Of a stretch of 64,000 bases of DNA, positions 52,881-63,371 are shown in pieces. The notes below the pieces were generated by a model, which worked only from the letters and a program-made list of their open reading frames with translations, did no database searches and was not told the origin of the DNA. Both the position numbers and the translations under genes were made by a program. Numbering within the stretch: position 1 is the stretch's first letter; every line of letters begins with the position of its first letter. The stretch is taken from positions 9,424,001 through 9,488,000 of the forward strand of contig JBHGNT010000017.1 of assembly GCA_043228905.1 (NCBI GenBank), read 5' to 3'. This stretch comes from Azolla caroliniana. Lineage: Eukaryota > Polypodiophyta.

Positions 52881-53888
52881 GTGCAAGGTTCTTGACAAAG
52901 ATCGACTTACGAGGAGCGTAAAACCTCGTACGGATCCGACGAGGAGATGATTGGAAGACTGCGTTTCGCGCCAAATATGGGCACTTCGAGTATACAGTCA
53001 TGCCATTCGGCCTCACTAATGCGCCAATTGTCTTCTAACACATGGCAAATGATATATTCCGAGATCTCTTGGATGATTTTGTGATCATCTATTTGGATGA
53101 TCTACTGGTTTATTTGAAGACCCAATAAGAGCATGATTTTTATGTACTGTTAGTACTAAAATGACTTCGAGAACATGGTCTTAATGCAAAATTGGAAAAA
53201 TATAGTTTCGGGTGCAACCAAGTAGAATTTTTGGGCTATGTCATTTCCTCGGAAGGCATCTCCATGGATCCAGCTAAGGTCAAAATGGTGGTAGAGTGGC
53301 AACCTCCGCATTTGTTGTGAGATGTGCAATTCTTTTTAGGCTTTGCCAAATTTTACTATAAGTTCATACAGGATTACTCAAAGCTTGTTTTGCCTCTCAC
53401 ACAACTTACCAAGAAGGGAAAATCGTTCGTTTGGTCTGAAGAAGCAGACATTGCTTTTGAGAGTCTTAAGAAGGCATTTACATTAGCTCCTTTTTTTAGC
53501 TCATGTTGATCTAGAAAAACCATTCGTCATTGAAGCAGACACGTCGAATTTTGCCTTGGGTAGCATTCAGTCTCAACAAGGCGACAATGAAAAGCTACAT
53601 CTTGTGGCTTTCCATGCACACAAGTTTGATGCCACGGAAATCAACTATCAAATTCATGATAAGGAGCTATTAGCAATAGTGGACTCTTTTACGCAATGGA
53701 GGTCTTTTCTAGAGGGGTCTTCTCATAAAGTCATCGTATTCAGTGATCACAAAAACTTTGCCTACTTTCAAAATGCTTGTGTGTTAAATCGACGTCAAGC
53801 TCGGTGGGCCCAATTCCTCACTCGTTTCAACTTCAAAATTACATATCATCCGGGGAAGAAACAAGGGAAGGTAGATGCATTATCATGA
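52881..53888 (+). pseudogene. Gy4 reverse transcriptase palm to RNase H
   Basis: Palm: [20 protein letters not shown] and the active site [15 protein letters not shown] (about 53080-53115). Thumb/connection: FLGFAKFYYKFIQDYSKLVL (53324-53509). RNase [54 protein letters not shown] and ITYHPGKKQGKVDALS (53556-53888). This copy shows the sequence deleted from Gy3. Stops at several points. Confidence 0.8.
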
Positions 53889-54895
53889 CATTCGTATCTA
53901 GTACCGCATCCTGGCGAGCCAGCTTTCGATAACCAAAAGCAAGTAATCTTGGGACCGGCACGACTGCAAGCAACACAGGTCTTCGGTATGCCCTTGGATT
54001 CCCATGTTATCGATACCATATGTGAGGACTTGAAGACAGATGTTTTCGCTCAAGCCATTCTAGCACAAATTGATCCCTCTCGAGCATCTTGTTCACAGTC
54101 GCAACAACCAGGTACGGACTATCGACAATTTGAATGTCATGATGGATTACTATTCTTTAAGAAACTCTTGTATGTTCCTAATGGTACTTATCGCCTTCAA
54201 GTAGTCCAAAATTGTCATGATACATATACAACTGGGCATTTTGGTAGTACTAAAACACTAGATTTAGTACAACGATCATTCTGGTGGCCCCATATGCAAC
54301 AATTTGTCAAAGATTTTGTTTGGACTTGTGATACATGTTGCAGAGCAAAAATGCCAAGGCATCATCCATATGGTTGATTAGAACCATTACCAATTCCAAG
54401 AAAGCCATGGCAATCCATTGCCCTAGATTTCATCACAGATCTTCCGGTGTCTAAGGGATTCGATGCGATCTTAATAGTAGTAGATCGATATATGAAGATG
54501 GCCCATTTCCTGCCATGTACTAAGGAAATCTCCAGTGAAGAAACCGCCAAAATTGTCATGCGTGAAGTATGTCGGCATCATGGCCTTCTCGATAGTATCA
54601 TCGGCAATCGTGGACCCCAGTTCGTCTCGAAGTTCTGGAAGCACCTCTTTAAAATGCTTAAGGTCACTTGTAATCTCTCCTCCGGTTACCACCCGCAAAT
54701 AGACGGCCAAGCAGAACGAACAAATCAAACACTGGAGCAGTATCTTCATTGCTTTTTAAGCTATCATCAAGATGACTGGGCGGATATTCTCCAATTCGCC
54801 GAATTTGCGTATAATAACTCTGTCCACTCATCTACAAAGGTGACACCATTTTATGCTTACACAGGTTGTCACCCCTAGTGGTGTGTATTTGAAAC
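53889..54895 (+). pseudogene. Gy4 integrase zinc module and core
   Basis: Zinc module: NCHDTYTTGHFGSTKTLDLV with CDTCCRAKMPRHHPYG (53949-54377). Core: LDFITDLPVSKGFDAILIVV, IGNRGPQFVSKFWKHLF (catalytic Asp changed to Asn) and HPQIDGQAERTNQTLEQYL (54447-54878). A stop at 54378 divides zinc module and core. Confidence 0.8.
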
Positions 54896-55551
54896 CCTAG
54901 AGTTACCTACAAATCCTTGTGTAGAGGATCGTTTGGAGCGGCTACGTAAGATACATGTGGATTTATCTACTCATCTACAACAAGCTCAACAAACACACAA
55001 GGTTTACGCGGATCGTCATCGGCTTCCATCCAGTTTTGACATTGGAGATCGGGTGTGGCTACTACGACGACACAGCAAGACTACTCGCCCATGCGAGAAG
55101 TTGGATTACCATCGATTAGGTCATTTCCGTATTATCCGAAAAATTAATGATGTCGCTTTTTGTCTCGATCTACCTCCACAACTTCAGATACATCCAGTGT
55201 TTCATAGTTCTCTCCTCGAACCCTATCAAGACAGCACCATCCCAAGTCTTATTTAACAACCTCCACCCCCGATCGAGCTTGAAGATGGACTTGAGTACGA
55301 GGTTGCCGCCATCCTCGATTCCAAGATTGTTCGCAACAAGTTCTACTATTTAGTCGATTGACTAGGATATAGTCCCAGCGAGCGTACTTTGGAATCGATC
55401 GAGAATGTGACCAATGCTCGTGCTCTTCTTGAAGACAAACCGGGTCCTCAATCCAAAATGACTCTTCAAGACTTCCATCATCAATATCCAGACAAACCGG
55501 GTCCTCAATCCAAAATGACTCGTGCCACTCGTCGTTTTAAAAGGGTGAAAA
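54896..55551 (+). pseudogene. Gy4 integrase C-terminus and chromodomain
   Basis: 54933-55256 reads HKVYADRHRLPSSFDIGDRV, WLLRRHSKTTRPCEKLDY and IHPVFHSSLLEPYQDS. The chromodomain continues as YEVAAILDSKIVRNKFYYLV, stop, LGYSPSERT. Near the end the phrase DKPGPQSKMT is encoded twice (about 55435 and 55494), a local tandem duplication absent from Gy3. Confidence 0.8.
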
Positions 55552-55891
55552 TGTCATGATATGGCAAGACTCAAACCCATGAACTTATGTTACATGGGTT
55601 GAGCTCTTACCATTAGGCTATGTTTTGTAATACGAAAGATATTATTTTCATTTAAGTTTTACTATAGAAAATAGATGTATATTCTAGATTTCTCTGGAAC
55701 ATTCTATTCCCTTAACATAATATATATCTTTTGTTATCCTCATTCTCTCTCTCTCTCACTCACTCACTCTTTCCTTATCACGAGAGTTCTACACCTCCCT
55801 TACTACTAATCCTCATCTTTTAGTACTAATTCCTGCTCTGTTTTAGTACTGTTCCTGACAGTACTTCTCTATCTTAGTACTACTCCTGACA
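55552..55891 (+). repeat. Gy4 3' LTR
   Basis: TGTCATGATATGGC...CTACTCCTGACA, about 340 bp, preceded by AAAAGGGTGAAAA. It carries the tRNA-like module (antisense, 55562-55622) at its start and four AGTACT palindromes at its end (55822, 55845, 55860, 55876). The order is the same as in the Gy3 LTR read on its own strand. Confidence 0.85.
55562..55622 (-). other. tRNA-like module at the LTR edge (Gy4)
   Basis: Minus-strand counterpart of the Gy3 module: A-box-like TAGCCTAATGGTAAGAGC and B-box-like GGGTTTGAGTC. The hairpin arms AACCCATG (55574-55581) and CATGGGTT (55593-55600) are identical to Gy3, while the 11-base loop differs (AACTTATGTTA versus ACATTATGCTA in the same sense). Confidence 0.55.
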
Positions 55892-56912
55892 CTTGGCCGG
55901 TTCGGACTTCGTTCCTGAAGTTCCGCCTTCAACCTTTCCGGAGTCGTATTTGCTCTGATCCGACTCAACGTTGCCACTTTCGTATTCCGGCATCTTCTTC
56001 TTCCCCTTCTCTTTGTGCGTGAACCGTCTCCTCGGTTCCTTGCACGGGGAGAGCACGACAGAGTTTCCACTACTCACCGGTTCCTCATCCGACAAGTCAC
56101 TTTGACTTAGTCGCTCAGACGGTCTGCTCAACTGAAACGATGGCTCTCTTCTAGAGTCTCAAGCTCGTCATCTTCTATCTGGACCGGTTTAGGTTCACTG
56201 GCCTCATCCTCCGGGATTGGGTCGGAGTCGGAAGTTAGAGTCATTAGAGAGTACCACGATGCTGTCTCGTCAAACTCAACATCTCGGCTTACTTGGACCT
56301 ACTTTGTCCGGGGGTTATAGCACTTATATCCCTTCTGCTCATGCGAGTAACCGACCAGGATCCACTTCTCCAACTTCAGATCAAGTTTCTTCCGCTTCTC
56401 ATCTGGTACATGCACATATGCTATGTTGCCGAATATCCGAAGGTGTCTCAAATTCGGTTTCTGCCCGAAATACTGCTCATGTGCTGACACCTTGTCTCTG
56501 ATTCGGTTTTGGATGTAGACGGCCATTCGGACCGCCTTAACCCATTAGAATTGGGGCATGCTCTTCTCCTCCAGCATTACCCTTGCCGCATCGAAAATTA
56601 ATCGGTTCTTTCTCTCGGCCACACCATTTTGTTCCGGTGTGTATTGGGAGCTGAATTCTCTCTGAATTCCGTTCTGCTGCAAATAACTATTGAATTGGCC
56701 GGAAAAGTATTCTTTTCCGCCATCCGACCGCGCTCACTTGATCTTCCTCTCAGTTTCCTGTTCAACCAAGCTTTGAAGGTTCTAGGAACACTCGAAGAAT
56801 TCGCTCTTCCTCTCGATGAGGTAGATGCACGTGTGCCGACTGTAGTTGTCAATGAAGGAGACGAAGTATCGACTCCCGCCAAGACTAACATTCTGTGCCA
56901 ATCCCCATACAT
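55892..56912 (-). pseudogene. Co2 integrase C-terminal part and linker
   Basis: 56598-56912 and 56299-56526 give, in different frames, the second half of the integrase (including MAVYIQNRIRDKVSAHEQYF and GQKPNLRHLRIFGNIAYVHV). A Ser/Glu-rich linker (DLSDEEPVSSGNSVVLS) extends to 55892, where Gy4 begins. The polymerase that should follow is missing from the window. Confidence 0.75.
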
Positions 56913-57290
56913 CTGAATGGATTAGTTCAAGCTTGTTATGGCTCCGATTTCGTTCAGTGGGGAATGAAAGCCGGTGTTGCTTCCTGAGTTGACAGGCTTC
57001 ACAAATTTCGGCTTTCTGGCCACTAAATTTTGGCAAACCGAAAACAACTTGTTTCGATTGCAGGTCTTGAAGCCTCCGGTGGTTGACGTGGCCGATCCGC
57101 TTGTGCCACAGGTCGATGTCCGACTCGACCTTCTGCCCTTTCACAAACATAGCGGTGCTGACGTCATTAGTGTTGAGGATGAACATCCTCCCATCTCTGC
57201 GCCCTTGTGCAATTATCTGGCCTTCTTCCTCGATGAAGCACCCGAGGTGCGTAAACCGCACCTGCATCCCCTGTCGAGTGCCTCCAAAAT
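56782..57290 (-). pseudogene. Co2 GAG-pre-integrase and integrase start
   Basis: The 161-codon frame reads GCFIEEEGQIIAQGRRDGRM, DLWHKRIGHVNHRRLQDLQS, CEACQLRKQHRLSFPTERN, LIHSDVWGLAQNVSLGGSRY (first catalytic Asp) and FVSFIDNYSRHTCIYLIERK. Close in sequence to Co9 (50150-50550). Upstream, the protease active site and gag zinc knuckle are absent: gag joins directly here, implying a deletion near 57300. Confidence 0.8.
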
Positions 57291-57295
57291 CTCCC

Positions 57296-57682
57296 TTATC
57301 TTGGTGGTGTAATCCGTAACCGACATGTCTCTTTGCTGGATGTTGTGAGCTCTTGCCGGAGCTGCAACTTACAGGCTCTGGTACTCGCGGCGAAAATCTT
57401 CCTCAAATTTCCCCAAGCCTCCTTCAACGTTTTTGCATCCTTTATGTAGCCGAGCATCTGGTCGTGCACACAGGATGCAAGACAGTACAATACTCGGCTC
57501 GCTCCTTGCTCCCATACTGGGAAGTGCTCGTGTGTCAGCTCTAGCGCTACCTCGTTCGTTCCTTCAATGAAGCTCCAATATCCATGCCCCAGCAGGTACT
57601 AGTATATCTTGTATGACCAGGACGCGTAGTTGTTCTGGTCGAGCTTCTCTATTGGAAGGGAACTTGTCATTCCTTTGTCCAT
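57296..57682 (-). pseudogene. Co2 gag N-terminal part
   Basis: ATG at 57680-57682 (MDKGMTSSLPIEKLDQNNYA), then GHGYWSFIEGTNEVALELTH, CVHDQMLGYIKDAKTLKEAW and LQLRQELTTSS. One stop lies in the first part. It is the same gag type as Co9. Ends abruptly at 57296. Confidence 0.75.
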
Positions 57683-57764
57683 ATCTTCTCTTTATCTGTT
57701 GTTATCGGGTTCTAGGGTTCGTCTAGGAAAGTGGGTGTCGGTTGCAGAGGTTCTCAACCCTCGC

Positions 57765-57776
57765 GCTCTGATACCA
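57765..57776 (-). promoter_or_regulatory. Co2 primer-binding site
   Basis: TGGTATCAGAGC on the minus strand, directly adjoining the 5' LTR; initiator-Met type. It fixes 57777 as the LTR end. Confidence 0.9.
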
Positions 57777-58188
57777 TGGGAATGTTAACATGCGGAAGCA
57801 TTTAGATAGAACCAGCTGAGTCGAATAACAATAGAGAATAAGATGAAGGTTTAATGGAGAAGCTTAATACACAGAGAGTATACACGGGAGAGACAGAGAG
57901 CAGAACGTAAACGTTGATTCAAAATAATAAAACCACTCTGTAACTCTGTACATAGAATGTGCTCAAGAGCAGTATTTATACAAGTCCTCAAAAGGACTGA
58001 TAGAAGTACTATGTACTTCATTGCTCATATGAGCGATTGACACTAACTAAGAGACAATAATTACCTAGTAGTCTAGGCTACTACTAGGCTTCCTGCTCCC
58101 GCTCGAATCCGGCTCTCCTATCCGTCTGACTGATCCGGCTCAAGCTTATTAAGCTGATTCAGATCCAGTTGAGCTTGCTCGCTCAACA
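57777..58188 (-). repeat. Co2 5' LTR
   Basis: TGGGAATGTTAACATGCGG...GCTCGCTCAACA, 412 bp, partner of 6370-6805. It lies within the reading frame of Co1 polymerase/RNase H, after NPRRKYW. Confidence 0.85.
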
Positions 58189-59150
58189 CCTTCCAATACT
58201 TGCGTCTTGGGTTCGACATGTATTGGCTGATGACCCCTACGACATAGACAAGGTTAGGTCGGGTCACCACCATTGCGTACGTGATGCTTCCTATGACCGA
58301 TGCGTAGGGTATCTTCTTATTGACCTCTTTCTCCTTGACCGTTCAATATGATTTTCTGTCTGATAGTCAGATCGACGTCGGAAGCGGTGTTGGTGCTGGC
58401 TTCGCGTTCTCCATGTTGAAGAGCTTCAACACTTGCGGATGTAGTCGGACTAGGAGAGTTTCAGAGTTTTTGTCTTCCGATTTCACTCAATCCTCATGCC
58501 TAGTATGTGTCAGGCTTGTTCAAGTTCCTTCATCACGAACTTGTCATGAAGGCTCCGCTTTAGCTCTCCGATTTCCACTTGGTTGGTTCCTGCAATCAAC
58601 ATGTTATCGGCATATAGCATCAAATAGATCTGGGACTTGTCGGCTAGTTTCCAAGTAAATAGACATGGGTCGGAGTCGGACCGGCTATAGCCGAGCTGTC
58701 GGATGTAGGAGTCAAACTTCTGGTACCATATCCTTGGTGCTTGTTTTAAGCTGTAAAACCTTTTCTTCAATTGAGATATTAGGTGAACTTCCTCCCCTGT
58801 CGCCATGAAACCTGCCGGTTGGGACTTGTAAATGTCTTCTTCTAGATCTCCGTGTAGAAATGTCATCTTTACGTCTAGCTACTCGAGCTCTAGGTACTCA
58901 GTCACCATGACCCCAAGTAGGAGCCGAAGGGTGGTCATGTTGACTACTGGTGAGAATATCTCGTTGTAGTAACCCCATGTTCTTGTTTGAATCCCTTCGC
59001 GACGAGCCGGACTTTGTATTTGGGAGTCTCTGACTTGGTTACATATTTGTATCTAAAAACCCATTTGTAGGGCAATGGCTTCCTTCCAGTTGGTAGTTCG
59101 ATTAGATCCCATGTGTTGTTCTCATGAATCGAGTCAATCTCGGATTTCAT
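58189..59150 (-). pseudogene. Co1 reverse transcriptase remnant (right half of split copia)
   Basis: Minus strand: MKSEIDSIHENNTWDLIELP and YKVRLVAKGFKQEHGV (about 58990-59150), then FLHGDLEEDIYKSQPAGFMA, KRFYSLKQAPRIWYQKFDSY and LMLYADNMLIAGTNQVEIGE (58510-58866; the active site reads Y-A-D-N). It finishes with TRPNLVYVVGVISQYMSNP and RRKYW at 58189. A frameshift lies near 58510. It joins in frame to ETIKNIFRYLKGT at 6369. Confidence 0.8.
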
Positions 59151-59803
59151 CGGGAGCTTGATGTACGCAATGGTGTGTACCCGACCAGATATAGGATACG
59201 CAGTCAGAGTGGTGAGCCGGTTTATGAGCAATCCTGCAAGGAGCACTGGAACGCGGTCAAATGGATACTACGGTACTTGAAGGGCACTTGAAATATGTGT
59301 CTCCGATTCGGCTCCGGTAAACCTCAACTTGACGGTTTTACCGATTCAGACATGTCGGCTGATGTGGATGCCTGCCGGTCTACATCCGGGTATGTAATGA
59401 CATATGCAGGGGGAGCTGTTTCGTGGAAGTCGAGGCTGCAGAAGACGGTTGCATTGTCAACCACGGAGGCAGAGTACATGGCGGCTATGGAAGCCGGCAA
59501 GGAAATATTATGGATGAAGGACTTCATCAGAGAGCTTGGTATCCGGCAAGATGAATACCGGCTGTATTGCGACAATCAAAGTGACATCCACCTTGCTAAG
59601 AATGTCGCCTACAATTCCCAGACGAAGCATATCCAGTGAAGGTATAACTGGATCCGGGAAAGAGTAGATGACCAAGAGTTCGCGCTGACGAAGATCCACA
59701 CGGCCAAGAATGGGTCAGATATGCTGACCAAAGTACTGATACCCGACAAGTTGGATGCATGCTAGAAGCAAATCGGACTAGTAAGACATCCCATGCCGAA
59801 GTG
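59151..59803 (+). pseudogene. Co10 polymerase end and RNase H
   Basis: 59295-59639 reads MCLRFGSGKPQLDGFTDSDM, SADVDACRSTSGYVMTYAGG, KTVALSTTEAEYMAAMEAGK and GIRQDEYRLYCDNQSDIHLA, then stop. It resumes at RYNWIRERVDDQEFALTKIH and ends RHPMPK-stop at 59803. Nearly identical in motif order to Co8 RNase H. The end overlaps the polypurine tract (59797-59811). Confidence 0.85.
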
Positions 59804-59814
59804 AAGGGGGATTT

Positions 59815-60448
59815 TGTTAGGAAACATGTCCCTCCAGATGGGAAGTGAGAAGAACAATACTGATGAGCAAACTCGGCCGAGGCCGAAACCGGATGTGGAG
59901 TACCCGGCTACGAAAGACCCGGTGTGAACCGGATGAGGAGTACCCAGCAAGAGCCGGATGGTGAAGGCCCGGTGAGAAGTGCTCACCGGATGAAGGGACA
60001 TATTTGTAAATATGTTTCTGAGAGTCCATCAGGGCTATATATGTAAATAGCCGAAAAGTTATATTAGTATAAATATGACTTAGGGCAAACAGAAAATATA
60101 GTTGTTGTCATTCTTGTTGGTGCAAGACTAGAGAGCGCGTAACAGTGTACAAAGAGAGAGAGAGAGAGAGAGGAAGAGGTCATTGCCTCTAATGTAACCA
60201 CAGCCTGTGGCGAAGATCGTGAGCACAAGGTTATTGCCTCCGTGAACTCACTATTGTAATCATTGTGATATAGTGATAGTTTGGAGTCGGTGGACTCCCG
60301 TGGTTTTTCCCTCTCAGGGTTTTCCACGTTAAACATCTTGTGCACTCTTCTCTTACCTTTGTGTCGTGTGTTCATTCCCCGTTTTCTGTGTTTGATTCTA
60401 AGCTCAGTTGAGGCCGAGCGTTACGCAGGGAGCGTGTAGTTCCTGTCA
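59815..60448 (+). repeat. Co10 3' LTR
   Basis: TGTTAGGAAACATGTCCC...GTAGTTCCTGTCA, about 634 bp. Homologous to the Co4 LTR read in reverse complement (TGTTAGGATCTCAGTCCC). It contains GTATAAATATGACTTAGGG (60068-60086), a TATA box. The right end is inferred from a weak inverted match to the start and from Gy5 coding sequence beginning at about 60450. Confidence 0.7.
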
Positions 60449-60451
60449 GAA

Positions 60452-60783
60452 ATTCAGCACCGACCGGGGACGCAACACGCAGTGGCAGATTTTTTGAGCA
60501 GACTCGATAATGGAGAAACAGTATAGAAGGACGACGACGATTTTCCGGACGTCGACATCTTGCGGGTAGCAGCACTTGCAGAAAGAACGGAATCGACCTT
60601 TCCGGACCCGTGGCTTATGGAAATGACATACTTTTTTACTACGGGACTGCCTCCACCACAATTACTCACGGACGAGAAGAAACGACTAGCCGTCCGAAGC
60701 CGTAACTTCTGCCTCGTAGAAGGAATTTTATATCACAAAGGAAGTGACGGCATTTGGCGACGTGGGGTACGTCGGGATGAGAA
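60452..60783 (+). pseudogene. Gy5 RNase H end and linker
   Basis: HRPGTQHAVADFLSRLDNGE then a stop at about 60521. The linker continues in another frame (60560 onward: FPDPWLMEMTYFFTTGLPPP, NFCLVEGILYHKGSDGIWRR), the normal approach to the integrase zinc module. Confidence 0.75.
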
Positions 60784-61916
60784 GTGGTTTTATGGGAGGC
60801 GCATTGTAGCACGGCAGGCGGCCATTACGCGGGCGATGTTACAGCCCGAAAAATATGGCAAGCGGGCCTATGGTGGCCAACAACGCAGAAGGACGCATCC
60901 GAGTATTGTAGAAAGTGTGATTTGTGTCAACAGATGGGCCAGCCCATAGAGGGCGCAAGGATGCCACACCAGCCTGTATTACCGTTAGACCCCTTCCAAA
61001 AATGGGGATTGGATTTTTTGGGCCCCTTCACATTGGCGGCAGCCCGTATGGGCAATAAATACATATTGGTAGCCACGGATTATTGCACCAAGTGGGTAGA
61101 AGCAAAGGCACTACAAGAAAATACGGTAGCCATCACAACGAGATTCCTTTACGAGCACATATGGTGTCGGTTCGGCTGTCCGATTGAGCTCATCAGTGAC
61201 CAGCGGAGTCACTTTCTCAATACGGTGGTTCGGGAGCTAACACATCATTACGCTGTAGTCCACAAGAAGAGTACGCCATATTATCCACAGGCGAATGGGT
61301 TAGCGGAATCCACCAACAAGACGTTGCAGACCATCTTGAAGAAAATCGTCAATGAAAATAGAACGGACTGGGATACCAAATTACAGAGTGCGTTATGGGC
61401 ATACAGAACCAGTTACAAAACAAGCATACAGTCAACTCCGTTTCGACTAGCGTTTGGGCTGGAGACTGTGATGCCAGTAGAATTTCAGATACCGAGTTTA
61501 CGGATTCAGGTACGGGACCGACTATCGGAAGCCAAGTCGGAGGAGGTACGGCTCCACCAGCTACTCGAACTCGGGGAAAAACGTGAACACAGCATGGCTG
61601 TGTTGGAGTAGGAACGTCGACGGCATAAAGCGTTTGTGGATCGACATCAGAACGCAAGGGAAAAGGATTTCACCATCGGTCAAGCGGTGCTGGTTTTCCA
61701 AACCCGCATGGGCCATATGCCAGGGAAGTTATGATTCCGCTGGACATGCCCGTACTGGATAATTGGAGTGGAACAAGCCACGTTCCAACTAGGTACGCTG
61801 ACCGGGGAAGTATTACAGCAAAAGGTGAATGGGTTTCGCCTTAAACCTTACCTAGGCCCTACACCACCTAACCCATTCACCTCCGGACAAGACAAAGCCG
61901 GAGAACCCGCGGCGTA
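60784..61916 (+). pseudogene. Gy5 integrase
   Basis: The 275-codon frame 60784-61611 holds the zinc module (EAHCSTAGGHYAGDVTARK ... YCRKCDLC), first Asp in WGLDFLGPFTLAAARMGN, second Asp in LISDQRSHFLN and Glu in QANGLAESTNKTL, with 35 residues between the last two. The frame ends at a stop (61609-61611). The C-terminal domain continues past it: FTIGQAVLVFQTRMGHMPGK, stop, TFQLGTLTGEVLQQKVNGFR. Catalytic residues are intact but at least two stops break the tail. Confidence 0.85.
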
Positions 61917-62260
61917 AGTGGATGGCCCCACTTGTATCATAATGTAAAAATAGGTTGTATGTAACCATTACGAAAAAAAAAGAAAAAAAAAAAGAGAAGA
62001 TAGCGACACTATTAAAGAAAAAGGACTAAATGCATGCACAAACTCCTAGATCAAGAACATGCGGCACCACGATGGCTCACCGCCCAATGAACCCTAAGCC
62101 ACAAAAAGAAGGAAATAGAAGATCTTCTGCATAAAACAGAAACCCACCTTCTAACTATTAGCGCTCCCATCGCTCCTCCCCCTCACCTTCTCCTCCATCC
62201 TATCACAGAGCTCCAGCCCACCACAACCACCAGTCTCCTCCCCACGAACCTACTCTGGCG
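61917..62260 (+). other. Spacer with A-rich tract and CT-rich leader
   Basis: Contains an almost pure A tract (about 61972-61996) and, from about 62145, a C/T-rich stretch (CCATCGCTCCTCCCCCTCAC) leading to the ATG at 62261. The latter resembles a plant 5' leader. No domain is recognised. Confidence 0.4.
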
Positions 62261-63295
62261 ATGCCGATCTTCATCTCTACTGCCTTACGCTGATGGCTCG
62301 TGGAGAAACGCCTAGATGGGTACATCCGGGTCGCAAAGTCACCTTCACACCTGGATGCCATGGACATTGCCAGAAAGCTTAACATCGACACGGTCACCAA
62401 CTCTTCCATCTAGAAAAAGTTGGACCTGTCATCGCTAGGCGAAAGACATTTCGAAATCCCTCCTGCAGAGGCGCTGCAGAGATATTTCGGTCCATATTCC
62501 TCCTCCGCCAAGGCCTATAGAACGAAGCAGATCCCGGATCCCTTCTTCCATGAAGTCGCCAAGTTCCTGTTAGAGGTCGGTTGCGTACACGTCAACGCAT
62601 ATGGGATGCCCAAGCAGAAGGCGGGTATCATTATTGATACCTCTGAAGGGCGTGCGGTCAATTGGGGGGTCATCACAAGGTCGGCGTTACGGGAAGGCAT
62701 GCATGCGTATCAAGGAGGCAAGAAGCTCAGGCCGATCATACAACAGTACCTTACGGTGCTATTCCCACCCCGAGGCCTGCCGGCACCGCAGCCCAGCCGA
62801 CCCACGCCTCCACCCCGATCTGCGAAGCGCAGGTTCACGGAGTTAGCTGCCCCAAAGTGGGAAGAGGAACCCCAACCCACCCAGCCAGACACACGGACAA
62901 TGCAAGAAGAACAGCCGGCACGCTCCGTGGAAGCAGCCCCAGCGCCAGACGCCGAAACACGGCAGGATAGCCCCAGACCGAAACGACGGAGATTGGATAG
63001 GAAAGATGGGCGGGGATTGGTCAAAGACGTCCCCACGGAAGTAGAGACAATGATCGAAGGCGATGGCTCCGCAACTACAGAGCCCAGTACCACCTTCGAA
63101 ATCATCCGGGAGCCACAGCCGATCATCACGACCCAGTCACAACGAGGGAAAGCCGTATTGACAGCGGGAAGAGAGGTTTTGGCATATCCAGATATCCCGG
63201 ACATGGCCCATGAGTTCAGTGCCCTCTTACAGTTCGGAACCTCTTTTGAGCTCATGGAATTCCTAGCAACGCAACAGATAAAGACCTCACAATGA
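62261..63295 (+). pseudogene. Unassigned ORF with Pro-rich tail and nuclear-signal-like motif
   Basis: From ATG 62261 (MPIFISTALR) one frame continues to 63295 with only two stops (62291-62293 and 62411-62413); after 62420 it is open for 291 codons. The first part (about residues 54-165 from 62261) looks like a compact domain: RHFEIPPAEALQRYFGPYSS, FHEVAKFLLEVGCVHVNAYG, GRAVNWGVITRSALREGMHA. Next come a Pro-rich segment (PAPQPSRPTPPPRSAKRRF) and the basic motif RPKRRRLDRKDG, a likely nuclear localisation signal. I recognise no family. It follows Gy5 integrase on the same strand, so it may be an extra ORF of that element. Confidence 0.5.
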
Positions 63296-63371
63296 ATGGT
63301 CGAGGAGCACGCAGAGCGCTAGATGATCGAGCATGCCCAGACAGAGGAACGCTAGTGTACGATGAGTCGGG

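Larger units (their letters stand above)
46069..55891 (+). mobile_element. Gy4: Ty3/gypsy chromovirus related to Gy3, host of Co9
   Basis: Collinear with Gy3 from gag to chromodomain but on the + strand. The 5' LTR is only a 52-bp remnant (46069-46120); the 3' LTR is 55552-55891. Co9 interrupts the protease at 47667-51997, and an unrelated piece of about 350 bp sits in the polymerase (52531-52880). Unlike Gy3 it keeps the polymerase thumb and connection. Many stops. Confidence 0.85.
6370..58188 (-). mobile_element. Co2: old Ty1/copia element carrying about 50 kb of nested insertions
   Basis: Two related LTRs bracket the block: 6370-6805 (3' LTR) and 57777-58188 (5' LTR, flanked by an initiator-Met primer site). 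Internal Co2 sequence remains only at the edges, with an RNase H tail at 7182-7601 and an integrase-to-gag stretch at 55892-57682. Gy2 and Gy4 with all their passengers fill the middle. The outer flanks rejoin a Co1 coding frame. The LTRs differ at many sites and by an indel of about 25 bp, so the element is old. The target duplication has diverged: TCTCC at left, CCTTC at right. Confidence 0.7.
59151..60448 (+). mobile_element. Co10: 3' half of a Co4-type copia element, + strand
   Basis: Starts inside the polymerase (MYAMVCTRPDIGYAV-like sequence at about 59160) facing the opposite way to Co1. It ends in a complete LTR, 59815-60448. RNase H is well preserved but interrupted by stops. The 5' two thirds are missing. 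Confidence 0.8.
60449..61916 (+). mobile_element. Gy5: Ty3/gypsy fragment (RNase H end to integrase end)
   Basis: Begins in the RNase H signature (IQHRPGTQHAVADFLSRLDN, about 60452) and runs through a nearly complete integrase. It lacks gag, protease, polymerase and both LTRs in the window. The integrase tail (KVNGFRLKPYLGPTPP) differs from the chromodomain tails of Gy2-Gy4, so this is a separate, chromodomain-free lineage, perhaps of the Tat/Athila type. Confidence 0.8.
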
